A DNA stretch of 64,000 nucleotides from Erigeron canadensis. Lineage: Eukaryota > Streptophyta > Magnoliopsida > Asterales > Asteraceae. Shown here one piece after another: positions 33,903-45,762 of the stretch (within the stretch, counting starts at the first letter, position 1; the number at the start of each line of letters is the position of its first letter). The notes beneath the pieces are model-generated. The model was not told the origin of the DNA, did not search any database, and saw nothing but the letters and a program-made list of their open reading frames with translations. The DNA lies in assembly GCF_010389155.1 (NCBI RefSeq), contig NC_057769.1, positions 17,980,735 to 18,044,734 of the forward strand, given 5' to 3'. The position numbers were made by a program, and so were the translations under genes.

Positions 33903-36900
33903 ATGGCTGGACAAAGTGCTCGCATGTTCGTCAAGGAACATAATGCTGCAATTGACCTCAGCATTACGCAGTCAGGATGCACACCAGAGTTTCATGGTGT
34001 CCTTCAGTACTTAGCACACTCTCGTATTCGTTTTGCTTTGACCGAGAATCCTCCACTGGTCATAAGTCTTATTACTGAATTCTGGAACTCAGCCAGATTG
34101 GTGCAAGTTGGTGATCACACTATGATTCGCACTACTGATGCTGGACGTAACATTCAGTTTACTGCTTGAGACTTAAGGACCATTTTGGACTTAAGAACTG
34201 ATGATATGGAGCAAGGTCCTGTTGAGTTTGAAGAAAGCTTTTGTGAGGGTGCTCTCAGGCGTATGGGATATGTTGGTGATATTACTCATCCTTATCGCAA
34301 GAATCGTCTTCTAGGCAAATGGAGATTACTTGCCTACTACTTATTGAGGTCTCTTAGTCATCGGAGTGCAGGTCATGATCAGTTGAACATTTTTACTGCT
34401 TCTCAGGTGGTTGTTCTTGTACTGAACAAGCCCTACAGCTTTTCCCAGTACATCTATGACAATTTTGTAAAGCAGTTGAGAGCATTTGGGAACGATAAGA
34501 AATTCTTCTTATTTCCAAGATTTGTTATGATAATCATTCGGCGCAGAATAGCAGATTTACCGTTTGATGGTCCTACTTTCAATTTGGGTCGTCTGACTCA
34601 TAAGGTGTTTGTTGAGAGTATGAAGCGCTTTGCAGGTCATGGTGTTCCTGATAATGTTGCCAATCCACCATTGTTTGGACATCTCATAAATCCTGGCTAT
34701 GTTGCTCCTCGACAAGGTTGGAAAGATGAAGTGCCTGCTGCTGCTGCTGATGATGATCAGCCTCAGGAAGATCCTCAAGAAGAGCGAGCTGATCAATTTG
34801 AGGGACTAAATGATGTTCCTCTGTATGCTGGAGATCTGGAAGATGATCCAAATATGGACGCTCTTATGCAGGATGTTGATGATCCCGCAAATCCAGTCTC
34901 TACTTCTACCTCTGCTCCAGTTGATATTGATGTTGGTCCTTCTGAAGTCCCGGTTAATGTTGTTGAGGATTCAGGAGATGAAGAAGAGGAAGAAAGACTG
35001 CCAAAGCGAAGAAGAAGACATGCACGATCTCAAGCTGAAGTTGATAGAGAGTTTGCTGCTTATTCTGAAGCCATGGTGAGGTCTCATGCACCTACTGTTG
35101 GTGATACTCCATTGGTTGCTGCTTTAAGAGCTTCAGTTTCTGATGTTCCTGTTTCAGTGTCTACTACTTCTGCTGCTGGTGTTGTTATTGGGGAGAGAAG
35201 GTCGAGACCAAAGTTTATAATAAGGGGAATTAGTTCTCGCGCACAAGTTGTTACTGAGGCTACGACTGTTATGATTCCTGCTGCTCCGAAGTCTATAGTT
35301 CGTCAAGAGCCAGAGCCAACACTTGTTGCTCCTAGGCCTTCGTCTGCTCCTCTTCAGCGACAGTTCCTGTTTCTATAATCATGAGACGTCTGTTGGCTCC
35401 TTTACAAAGACCGCAGATGCCTCCCACAAGAACTTATAGTGCTCGTATGCCTTCGTTTGAAGCTACGTTGCCACCTCAGGCCTCTACATCTGATGTTGCT
35501 TCTACGTCTCGTCCAGTTGTTCCTGTTCAAGTACAGCTGCGTCATATATTTTCAGAGAAGAAGATGTTAGAGATGAGGGTTACAGCTTTGGAGAGTCAGC
35601 TAAAGCTCCAAGCTGCTAAGCATCAGGAAGAGATGGACATGATGACAGCACTTGTTCATTCTCTTGGATCTAGACTTGACCAATTCTTGGCTCAAGGGGG
35701 AGATAAAGATGGTTGTAAGGATGATGAGCTAGCAAAGAAGACTAGAGATGATGATCATGATGATCAAGATCGAGCTCAAGATCCAAATCAACAACAAACA
35801 GATGGTGAGCCAGATAATAGAGGTCAAGATCAAGATGCTGCTGGTGATGCTATGGATACAGAGACTGCAGATGTTCAGGGGGAGTCATCAAGACAAAGAG
35901 AGTCAGAGATTGCTGGTACATCTGTTGCTAGTACTTCTAGGACTCAAGATGCTGTGATGACCGCTCCAGATGCAGACCTGATGATCCAGATAACAATGAT
36001 GATGGGGAAGATTCCAATTCAGGTATCTCCGATTCTATTTCTGATAGAATAGAAAGGGAGATAGTGAATGATCCTCATAATCATAAAGAAAAAGAAAATC
36101 TTAGTAAAGAGATTGAGAACTGATTCTACTACCAATGCCTCTACAGAGTCAGATTTGCACCCTTTAATTGTGCATAGACTAGAAAAGAGATTGAGATATG
36201 ATCCACAAGCTCATATGAGAGCTAGACCTGAGATTATGGATTATGATGATTATTATGATCCAGGATCACTTAGAGATCAAATGAAAGAACAGTCAGGGTT
36301 AACTCATACATCTTCAGAGTCAGAGTCAGATTTGGATTCAGATTCGGATTATGAACCTTAGTGCTATTGATTTTGTATTTTTGATGATAATTGATTATGT
36401 TTCATAATGTGTGTACATTAGATTACTTGGGTTATATTAACAATTTAGAATGTTAATCAAAGTGTTATTCAGCTCAGAATAGTGATCAAAGAGTTATTCT
36501 GTTCGGCTTAACATATTGACAGTGTAATTTTAAAATACTCGAGTAATGAAGAATAATAATTATAAGATAAATATGAATGTGTTACATTATATTTATGATA
36601 TAATATTATTGTTGTAAGTTAAAATAGATAAAGATTATAAGATAAATATTAATGTAATTGTTACATTATATTTATGATATAGTATTATTTATTTTAATTT
36701 CTTTTATGTATTTATACTATTTTATTATGTCTTGACTTATGATTTATGTTCTTTATCTTTGTATATGTAAATCGTTTGTATTGCAGATAAGCTTCAAACA
36801 GTAGGTGCATTGGACGATCTTGATGCTGAAGAAGATCTAGAAAGTATCGATGATGAAGATTTGGAAGGAGAGTTCATTACTTCGGAAGCTGATAGACAAA

Positions 36901-37950
36901 GGTTGCTTGAGACACCTTATGACTTTGATCGTGTCTTTAATGACGATGAAGTCATTCAAGTTGAACCAATAGCTGAAGTAGAACATCTCAATCTTAATCC
37001 AATCAGAGATAGTCTAGATGAATCTAAGAATGCTGCAAGGTTGAGATTTGTTGTATATGCAAACATAGTCGATGAAGGACATGACAATATTTTTGATCTA
37101 TACTGGAATATAGATGCTACACGAGAGGTTGACCTTGGAAGATTTAATATACCTCCGGTGCAGCAAGATCATGAGTTTATTGTTAATAGACTGATTCCAG
37201 GTTATAGAGGACATACTGGTTTGATGATATGTGATACGTATAAACCATCAATGTTTTGGGAATATGTCTCAGACAAGTATGCACCCAAATACTTCTCAGT
37301 GATACAAAGTTGGTTCTATGATCACAGAATCAAATTGTTTATTATCAAGAGAAAGGAGGGTTGCCAGTACATGTCAATAAGTCAAAGACACTTCCACTCT
37401 CTCAGTGATTCTGACATGATAGATTTGGGAAGACACTAGTTCATTAATCTTCAGAGCAATGGACTTGCAGATTTCTACTGGAATAGATTCAGAGATGAAA
37501 GAATTAAGTATTTCAGTGATAGAGGTCTGAAGCCAGAAGAAAGGTTGATAAAGCCAACACCTTTGAAGAAGATTAAGAATTCAGATGGCACATTTCGGTT
37601 TGTCCAGAAAAGAATTAAATGTGTTAAGAAGGTTCCCGCTATCAGATGGGATCAACGTATGCTGACGGAGATGACAGTTTGCACAGATAGACATCAAGTC
37701 AGGCGAAGCACAGATGTTTATTGATGATTCAAAGAAACAAATGTTGTTACGCATGTATGATCAAATGCAGGTTGTCAATTTGTCAAGAGGTGATCAGAGA
37801 AGACTTTTGGATACACCTTGCTCAGCTGTGGATTTTTGGAGAGTAGAGGAAAGACGCTATCGCAACATTCTCGCACATTGTTTGAAAGAGAGAATTCATG
37901 TGAATAGCATCAGATTTTTGTTTAACGGATAATTTTGAAGTTCAAGTTTT
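33903..37950 (+). pseudogene. aORF of element D, downstream of pol
   Basis: Pieces: 33903-34169, 34185-35378, 35381-36052, 36068-36361, 36810-37439 and 37440-37932, broken by a few stops and shifts. The N-terminal domain has FALTENPPLVISLITEFW and, after the first stop, LGKWRLLAYYLLRSLSHRS and FSQYIYDNFVKQL. Next comes FFLFPRFVMIIIRRRI; this order matches element A's aORF. The middle is acidic, with an RRRRHARSQ basic patch near 35010 and a coiled coil near 35560-35680. A possible intron (36362-36785, ending TTGCAG) precedes a C-terminal domain with IIKRKEGCQYMSISQRHF, comparable to VQRADGHIYAIHEESF in element C. The position between RNase H and the PPT is where envelope-like or additional ORFs lie in some plant copia elements. 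I see no membrane span. Confidence 0.7.
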
Positions 37951-37978
37951 GAAGACTTTAAAGAGATCTAGTTGCAAT

Positions 37979-37993
37979 CGTCAAGGGGGAGTC
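37979..37993 (+). other. Polypurine tract of element D
   Basis: CAAGGGGGAGTC lies directly before TGTAGATGC, marking the start of the 3' LTR. Confidence 0.75.
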
Positions 37994-38679
37994 TGTAGAT
38001 GCAGATTTGGTGTGAGAATCGCAACATAGATTTGATTATTGTTTACGTTTTTAGGAACTTGTTTGTAATCATTTAAATAAGAACTTATGTTGATATTTAA
38101 TGATTACGTTTGAACTTCAATAATATATCTGTTTATCTTTTGTATTGTGTTTGTGTGTTATATATTGTTTTGTAGGTACAAGAACATAGAATCAAGGTTT
38201 ATAAGTGTCGTAGAACACTTAAATGGTGATTGGATGTTATGTACGAGTCAAACAAAGTCAAACAAAGAACAAAGGGTCGTCCCTCGTGCTGACATCATCA
38301 GCCTGTAGGAACAACCTCGTGCTGATGTCAGCACGAGGCAGATCAGTTGTTTATTGTTTCGGGCCTAATACGTAATTAAGGCCTAAGCCCACACGATCCA
38401 ATACTTAACTAGTATAAATACAAGACCTAATCTACGAAATTAGGTTAATGATTTACGAATTCTTGATAGATATTCACTAATTTACGAGTTAAGATTATTT
38501 GTTCCTTCGTGTGTTCTTCTACACGAACCACAAGCCTTGTGCATCTCCTTGGGTTGATTAATTACTTATTAATTTAGAAAAGGCAATAGCAATCTAGTTA
38601 TCTCAAGAGGATTCCGCACTCTTGACATAACGAATCACGTCTTATTACGATCCACGCAACAATAGGGCACCTTACAACA
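37994..38679 (+). mobile_element. 3' LTR of element D, about 686 bp
   Basis: It begins TGTAGATGCAG after the PPT and ends CTTACAACA (38676 or 38679). It holds a TATA-like CTAGTATAAATAC near 38409 and a near-perfect palindrome at 38315-38338 with CTCGTGCTGA arms. No 5' partner is in the window, since element D is 5'-truncated. Confidence 0.7.
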
Positions 38680-39086
38680 ATTACTTCCCCCTTAAGAGGA
38701 TCCTGTCCTCAAAATCATTTTCGCCACTCATAAATAAATGACTTATTCGTATCCCTCACTTTACGTATCATTTCAAGATTTCTTTGAGTTGTACTTTAAC
38801 TTAGCATAGCCAAACTTATTTAGCGTCTTACATAGTCTTTTCTACCTTCACTTTACATTTCGACTGTTTCGTTATTTCTTTGGTTCAATCTTTAAATCAA
38901 ACCGAGTAACCTTCTTAAATAGTACACACATTACATTCGGCGAAGGCTATTCATTTGGCGTTTAAGCCTCTCATACACGTATTCCTTATAAACTTGCTAC
39001 CATAATTCATTTGAGCAAAGGGTCGACTCGCTAACTTTTGATACATAACATACCCCTCCATAGAGTCTTATGGTTAAACCATAATA
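38680..39086. other. Unassigned sequence interrupted by a solo LTR
   Basis: AT-rich, no reliable coding. It should join 40069-40361 once the solo LTR is removed. On the minus strand a CTTAAGGGGGAAG purine run sits near 38686-38698, which may be an old PPT or the end of a gypsy pol. I could not decide. Confidence 0.3.
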
Positions 39087-39091
39087 CCCAC
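39087..39091. repeat. Target-site duplication CCCAC, left copy
   Basis: The 5-bp direct repeat CCCAC lies immediately before the solo LTR and recurs at 40064-40068. Confidence 0.85.
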
Positions 39092-40063
39092 TGTTAGGTC
39101 CAGTTTTGGCTATAAACTGGAGCTCTCCAGCTGCATCTTGAGAGCATGAAGAATTGTCCGAAATATTAGAAGTCCAGTTGCATTGTACAGTTTAAGCAAC
39201 TGATGACTTCCTCCAGTTGAGATCTGAAGACATAAATCTGAAGACCTTCCAGTTGAAGTCAAAGACAACAAGTGGAAGAAAGGAAATGGCAATATCAGCG
39301 AAGCCCAGTTGACATTTCACCAGATCAATCAACTAGAGATCCTTCAGTGTAAATGCCCTTACAAAGCTTTGCACTGATTACGAGGAGGACCTTTTACACT
39401 ACATCCTTTTAACTGGACAATAATCTTGTCTGTGGATAAAAGTGCAAAGATATAGAGTGGTTGAATAAAGTAACCTTTTGTCTTACTTTATTTAGCACAC
39501 ACAAAGGATTATTTACTAATACTTTTGTGTGCTGTCAACCATATTTGTACATCGAAGTTGAGATCCCAATGCTCATACTTCGACTATAAATAGAGGTCCT
39601 TGCCTAAGCATTTCAACAACTTTGCAAACACATACATTCTGCAATATTGGTGAACTTGTGCAATATTCTCTCAATCGTAAAAAGGAACATTTCACAACTT
39701 TAAGTGTTTCGATTGTTAGGAGAATTTCCAAGTATAGATCAATTGTATTTCATAGGTTGTTAGGATATTTACATCTTTGTACTATCTTGGTTCCGCAACA
39801 ACCTTGTATTTTATTTAACAATCAATAAATAAAATACACTTGAAAATTACATATTGTCTCACCAATTATAAATACTTGTCATTCATTTATTGCTTTGTAT
39901 TTACTTATTCTAACTATCACCTTAATAAGTAACTTTCCAGTTAACCTGGTACGCAGTCACTCTAAACTGGCCACGTCCAGATTAAGTGATTGTGTTGCAA
40001 AGTACACTCACCATTGACATAGAGGTGTCTTCAGCACTCATCTAGTAATAGTTGGGACTTACA
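39092..40063 (+). mobile_element. Solo LTR, 972 bp
   Basis: It runs from TGTTAGGTCC to GGGACTTACA, with TG...CA ends and inverted tips TGTTAGG and ACTTACA. A TATA box ACTATAAATAGAGG lies near 39582, and AATAAATAAAA polyadenylation-like signals near 39822. A perfect CCCAC duplication flanks it with no internal region, the expected product of recombination between the two LTRs of one insertion. The tips resemble the LTR at 5694-6897. The strand is taken from the TATA box. Confidence 0.85.
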
Positions 40064-40068
40064 CCCAC
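40064..40068. repeat. Target-site duplication CCCAC, right copy
   Basis: Matches 39087-39091 exactly. Confidence 0.85.
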
Positions 40069-40361
40069 TTGTTCATAATAAGCTTTCTTTGCTTACCACA
40101 AACCTTCAGTCAATTTGAGCCAATCCGAACTCTTCTTTAACCATTCTAACTTCATGAACTATTACTTTCATGATCTTTGGCTCCACAACTTTCCTTTCAA
40201 TAACTTATCGTATTATGAAGTGATATCTAACGCCTATGACATAACCATGGTTGCGTATGAACACAACAATAAATCTCGATGCACCATCGCACAATCATAT
40301 GACTTTCCTGAGTGTCTATATCATTCTTCCATTTTCCCATCAATCTAGAATTTATATGCGC
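40069..40361. other. Unassigned sequence right of the solo LTR
   Basis: Continuation of the pre-insertion sequence at 38680-39086. No recognisable coding. Confidence 0.3.
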
Positions 40362-41310
40362 TGTTTCGGTAAAAAATTACCTAAGATAATTTTAGAAAGG
40401 ATTTTGGATTAATAATCAACCGAAGATTTGTAAGTGGGGTTTGGTGTTCAAAGATCTTCAAATAAAAAGGAAAGTTTTCTTATCAAAAATAAATAAACTA
40501 AGAGTTTGTACTAAAAACGAGTTTGAGAAGATCTTTGAGATCGAAATACTTTGAGTAAATAAGAAAACAGTTGAAGATAATGTAAAATAGAATAAAATAA
40601 CGTAAAAGCTTAATGAAATTGCAAATAAAAGTAAAGACACCAGAATAAACTAAGGTTTTTTCTTAGGTAAAAAACCCCGGGAGGATGCAATCGACCCTCC
40701 AGTTATTCTTTTATTACGATATTTGTTTATGAATGATCGGTTACAATGAAATGAATAATTGAATGAACTATGAAATGCTAATAAACTAAAGTGTTGTTGT
40801 TGATGATTGCTGAATAAGTGTTGTAAAGGTGTGATTGCAGATGAGAATGTTCGTCCCTTGTGCAGATCAATCTTCCTTCTTTTTATAGAGTTAGACGTTG
40901 AACAGTATTTCTGAAATATCCGGGATCTTCCTTGAATTACTCTTCTTCGCTGACTTGACTTGCATGACCGTTGAGAACTTATTCTTCTTCAAGTAATTCT
41001 GTTTTCAATCCCGATTCTTGTGGACGAAGTGGTAAACTAGCCGTTGTGGCACTTTTTTAATATAAGACGCGTCTTTGACCTAATTCCTGCAAAAAAATCT
41101 AATATACTAGACGTATATTCGTTAGTTTGATCACAGGTCTTGAAGATATCAAGATCCTTATATATCTGGATAACATTGACTTAATGACTACATTTATCAA
41201 TACAGTATCAAGGATCCTCTAATTTCATACAGCATTACGAAGTTATTATATAAGGACTTAAACTGTAAAATATACTCAGGATCCTAGTAGTGGAAATTCT
41301 ACCCCAAACA
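40362..41310 (-). mobile_element. 3' LTR of a minus-strand Tat-like gypsy element, 949 bp
   Basis: On the minus strand the LTR starts TGTTTGGGGTAG at 41310 and ends ACCGAAACA at 40362, with inverted tips TGTTT/AAACA. A minus-strand TATA box CTCTATAAAAAG lies near 40880. A PPT-like GTTTTGGGGACAAT precedes the LTR start, so internal sequence lies to the right. There is no duplication at the two ends, which excludes a simple solo LTR. Confidence 0.6.
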
Positions 41311-41330
41311 ATTGTCCCCAAAACTTATAT
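41311..41330 (-). other. Polypurine-like tract of the Tat-like element
   Basis: The minus strand reads AAGTTTTGGGGACAAT directly upstream of the LTR start. It is less pure than the copia PPTs in this window. Confidence 0.5.
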
Positions 41331-41568
41331 TTCATTGTAAATAAAGATAAGTTTTTTAGTTTACAGTTCACTTTTGACAGTTTATAAAAATTCAGGGGTA
41401 AAATGTGTATTGATGGGACTTTTACAACTACCCTCTTTTATCCACCACTTATATGCATATCGACAGTTTTCTTTTCTCACTTATCTCGGGCCATTATCTT
41501 CAAACCCTAAAGGTTAGTTTCTTCTTCATTCTTCAAACTTTCTTTCATCTTTATTTTAAGAGTAAATT

Positions 41569-43280
41569 ATGCCTCGGTTATCTTCTTCCCATTCGTCAGT
41601 TAAAAGAAGTAAAGAGTTCAATCCTACCCATATAGCTAAAAACCCTAGCAAATGTTTATTATCTGACAGTGATATCGAAAAGATTAAAGGTTATTTCCCT
41701 AAAGATACTAAGTTTAGGGCCTTCAATCCTACTCTAACTTCAGACATGCAGTTAGATCTATGGGTCTGTTTCCCTGGATTTCCTTTTGAAAACCTAAAAT
41801 TATCATTCCCTTTCCCCAAATTATATGAACAGTTGTTTAGGTTTTCTAAGTTAGCATACCCATAAGCGATGCCCATGTTATGGAGAACCCTTTATGTTTT
41901 GGACTATTTAGTTAAGGAAAAGAAAATCAATTTTAAGATTTCAGACCTTCCCCTAGCATACAATTTGCAAAGTTTTGGTCCGGGTTACTATATGCTTAAG
42001 GCTCCTAGCAAAGATGACAGATTGGCTTTGGGGGTTATTCAGAATGACCCATCATGGAAAAGTAGATTTTTCTTTGTTTCAAAAAACTCTCTTCCTAAAG
42101 AATTCTATCTGGCTACTGCTTGGACTAAAAACGGTAGGGATTCATTTTTCTTCCTTATTTTCTTATTGTAGTTTAGTAATTATTTCTTCTAATTGGTCAT
42201 ATTACAGCTAATCTCGAAGAATTCCCAATCAGTGAAGCCTTTGGGAAAGATAGGGTCGCAACAATATTGAATCTTCCAACAGGACTCAGGATCTTTCGAG
42301 CTCTACCAGATTCTCCTAGCAACTCTAGTTCTAACCAAATTGTTCCTATGGCTGGTAAGTACTTTGTCTTAAAAGATGTTCCTATAAATCTAATAATGGT
42401 TCTAACTTATTCCTTACCCATACAGAAAATAAGCTTTTTAAGTATCAAGACATTATTGGTAATATTAGAGAAATAAATCCTAAACCTATCAACAAGGGTA
42501 AGACCACTTCTGCAAATAAAACTACCAAGTCATCTAAACGGGCTAGAGTTACTCGTTCAACACCAAACCCTGAGGCTAGCAATTTGGCCCAGTCTACCCA
42601 TCCTACTCCTATTGCTCATATTCCTTCTAATATAACTATCAACACTGCTTTAGAGCAAGCTGCGATGGCAAAACTTTTATCCAGAGACTTTTTATCTATT
42701 TGTTTGAAAACACATTTTAATTATTTTCCTTTTTCAGTTATTAAAAACTATTCAGGAGAAAGTTATTGAAGAGAATCATAAGGTAGCCACTATATCTGAA
42801 GAAACGAAGTTGATGGTTGAGGAAATCAAAAGTTTGAAAATTGATTTATCAAAAGCCAAACAATGCTATGCTGATGCAGTCAAGAGTCGTGAGTATTATA
42901 AGGAAAGGGCAAAAACAGCTGAAAAGAACGTCAAAGAAAAAGTGAAGGAAGCCCTAGATCGTCAGAGTTTGGCATATAAGGATATTGCCACTCGTGTCGT
43001 TCTTCAAGCTAAGATTGCAATGGCTGCAGAAGCAGAACAAGAAGGTTTCCAAAGCGAAAAATGGGCAGTGACAGAGTGGAAAGATAAGGTGGAATGGTTG
43101 GAGAAGAATTCTGATTCATCTAAGTCTAAAGGTGAGGAATCTAACAATGCTACAGTCTCAACCAAAAGAGATGATTCAAACAAGCCAGTGGAAGTTTCTG
43201 AGGATGAGGAGAAAAAGGAAGAGGAAGTCGTGAAGGAGCAGAATGTGGAGCAGGTTGAAGAGCATATGGACGGAGCTTAA
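41569..43280 (+). pseudogene. Antisense aORF of Tat-like element (gypsy-type transposon domain), spliced
   Basis: Exon 1 runs from ATG 41569 to about 42133, with one in-frame TAA at 41863-41865. It contains WVCFPGFPFENLKLSFPFP, AMPMLWRTLYVLDYL, GPGYYMLKAPSKD and WKSRFFFVSK. That pattern matches the Pfam family Transposase_28, known from plant gypsy elements. Intron 1 (about 42134-42207) ends TATTACAG and intron 2 (about 42353-42424) ends CATACAG, each joining readable frames. The final exon (from about 42740) gives a Lys/Glu coiled coil with VVLQAKIAMAAEAEQEGF and an acidic tail ending at 43280. It lies antisense to the LTR/PPT on its left, as reported for additional ORFs of Tat-lineage elements. 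Only one nonsense codon is evident. Confidence 0.65.
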
Positions 43281-43570
43281 TCCTGTGTTTTTATGTTTAA
43301 ATGTCATGAACAATTTGTTTATTTCATAGGCGAGTGGTATGTACTTTAAAACAATTCTGATGGGGGTGACTAATCTGGAATGGTTAGTCGTGGTGGTGTA
43401 AAAAATGGTTTATGTTGGCCATTTTAGACTTATGACATATTATCTATCTTATTTCTACTAACTGTCCCCAGTAATTTAGTAATTATTTTAAAATATGGTT
43501 GAGATAATTTCGAGATCTCAGCCTACTTTTATCCCTTATTCTTTCGCTATTATTCATTTATTATTAGTAA

Positions 43571-44147
43571 TGAATCATTCTAAACCTATTGACATTCCTA
43601 TTATCAAATCTAAATCTTCAAATCCCAAAAACGATGAAAATTTTCATAAACAATTTAATGAAGTTAAAGAAGAGTTTGATCAGGTAAGCATATCTCGTTT
43701 TATTTCTATTTATGAATTTTTTTTATATTCTAATAAATCCTACTTTCATTTTAGAAGTTAAAACAATTGATTGATTGCTATGAACATCAAATGAAAGAAA
43801 ATAACCTAACCATTGCTCGTCTAAGTAAAGTTTCTATCCTACGAAAAGAAGCTTTAAACAAGGCGATTGCTGAGACATCTAAGGCTAGATCTAAAATACA
43901 TGAAAATATAGCATGGCATTATGCAGAACACGAAGCATTACTAAGGGTATTTCACACGAATACAACCATTCAAGTCCTAGAAGCTAAGTTATTAATGGCA
44001 GCAGAGGCGAATACTATGGGCTTTGGAAATCCTAATTGGGATGTTAACAAGTGGAGTAGCACATTATCTAAGTTAGAAGAATCGTTTGCTAAAGAGGCGT
44101 TTGCTAGTAAATTAGACCAACATAAAAAATCTTTGCAATTATTTTAA
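43571..44147 (+). CDS. Duplicated aORF C-terminal coiled-coil segment
   Basis: Exon 1 from ATG 43571 encodes MNHSKPIDIPIIKSK and ends near 43683 at GAT-CAG/GTAAGC. Exon 2 resumes after TTTTAG near 43755 and stops at 44147. The second part has TTIQVLEAKLLMAAEANTMGF followed by WDVNKW, clearly related to RVVLQAKIAMAAEAEQEGF and WAVTEW in the preceding aORF. No N-terminal Transposase_28 domain is present. It looks like a tandem partial duplication of the aORF 3' exons. Whether it is expressed is unknown. Confidence 0.5.
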
Positions 44148-44472
44148 ATAATGTACCTTTGTTTTATTCCTTTCCGAAAATGTTGTCAGTCTTCCATAAG
44201 TCAAGATACCTTGAATTTTCATATCTTTGCTTTTATGAACCTGCATTTATGATATACCTTCCAAGAAATATCTAATCGATATTATCTTTTTCCCGATGTA
44301 TTAATGTTTTTACTGATGCTTCGATTTGATGTTTAGCATTTAATGCATCGATTGATCTTTCCGGTTGGATTTATATATATCTAAGATTACCAAGTTTGAC
44401 ACACACAACTTTATTCCTAGACAACATATTAAAATCATCTTTTCTTTTTCTATTAACATCTACAACTATTCC

Positions 44473-44812
44473 ATGGAAAATGAATCATCTTCAAGACGTA
44501 AAACTCAAAAAAGACTTAGGAATCAATCTATTTCAGTAAGTACTTTTTCTTAATCATATATTTTGATCTTCTCTCATTTTTCTAAAAATTTTCATTCTAC
44601 TTTTGCAGATTATCAAAAAATGATCTAATTCCTATGAAGCAGGGATCTCTTACAAAGACGAAACAATTAATAATGCAAATCGACTTCTCAACTCAGTTAT
44701 GGATACCAGAAATAAAACTCTAAGAGAGATGGCAAATTTGAAAAAAGAGCTTAAGGATACTAAGGAAGATGTTAGAAATTTTGAAAAACTTTTTGGGGTG
44801 GTCAAAAATTAA
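44473..44812 (+). pseudogene. Third partial aORF-like copy, decayed
   Basis: ATG at 44473 starts MENESSSRRKTQKRLRNQSIS, with a possible donor GTAAGT at 44536. After TTTTGCAG near 44608 there is a Lys-rich coiled-coil-like stretch to about 44812, containing several stops. Gene order (short N-terminus, intron, coiled coil) resembles the copy at 43571-44147. Confidence 0.35.
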
Positions 44813-45757
44813 ATATCCTCATATTTTTGGTGAGAATGAAGCGCTCGAAGAAAATAGATTAGGAATTAATGTTAAACCCCCTTCCCGTAATCATTGTAAT
44901 AGGAAGCCTATTCCTTAATCCCCATTGTAATCACTCATCTATTAATGAAAATCATACCTTTACTTGATAATTATGCTTATTGGGATCTTGTTTTCGGTTG
45001 ACTTCTTCCTGTGAAAAAACATTAATCACAACAAATAACAACGATGCAAGTTAACCATTTGTCCTTTATTAACCATTGACTCCTCTAATAGAGATATTAT
45101 CCCTATTCTCATTTGAATGATCGTAGAGATCACGAACCCGTTTGCGCTGACTGAAAAGTCAACAACCCTATGTTCAAGTCCTAATTGTGAGGTTCTTCCC
45201 ACAATTAAGAGCTTTTTAACGTGCGACCCGGGCGAAACGAGATGTACTGTTAAACCTCAACGTTTGGGAAGGTGTATCCTTCAACCCAGGATTGAAATGT
45301 TCAACCTAATGTAACCTAACTATGGAATTCTAACTTCGTAAGGAGTTGTCTTGACTTGTACCTTAGGTAGCAACTCATGATCTTCATTAGCCAGGATCCT
45401 GCAAGTAATTATCCAAACAAAAACACATACTAATGATTCATGCCAGCCTTAATGGCTAGTCATGACTCATTACCCCAAGTTAGTATTGTGGTGTTGTTAG
45501 TTTTATATTTTATGGTGTTTAATTGTAAAATTATATTAGTGGAAGGGGTGCTAATGTTAATTAGTGGAATGTATAAATATCCCCTTCCACCCCCATTTGT
45601 ATTTGAGGCTTTCATATATATAAAATCATTCTATACATTAATACCTACTTTCCCTCAATACATACACTAAAACCGGTATTCCCCAAAACATACACTAAAA
45701 CACACTTTTTCACACACTACACATAACCCACCATTTATCCATAATTAAGCCTAAATT
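44813..45757. other. Unassigned sequence up to the element C insertion site
   Basis: AT-rich with one more GC-rich patch (about 45115-45330) that has no convincing protein. By position it belongs to the Tat-like element or its flank, continuing at 55977 beyond element C. Confidence 0.3.
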
Positions 45758-45762
45758 TACTA
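45758..45762. repeat. Target-site duplication TACTA, left copy
   Basis: The 5-bp direct repeat TACTA lies immediately before the LTR of element C and matches 55972-55976. Confidence 0.9.

Noticed and set aside
37994..38679. Envelope function for the upstream aORF because of its position before the 3' LTR
   Set aside because: No signal peptide, membrane span or cleavage site is visible in any of the aORFs here.
45117..45670. Frames of 65 and 76 aa near a GC-richer patch
   Set aside because: No recognisable motif, no splice context, close to LTR flank. Kept as unassigned sequence.
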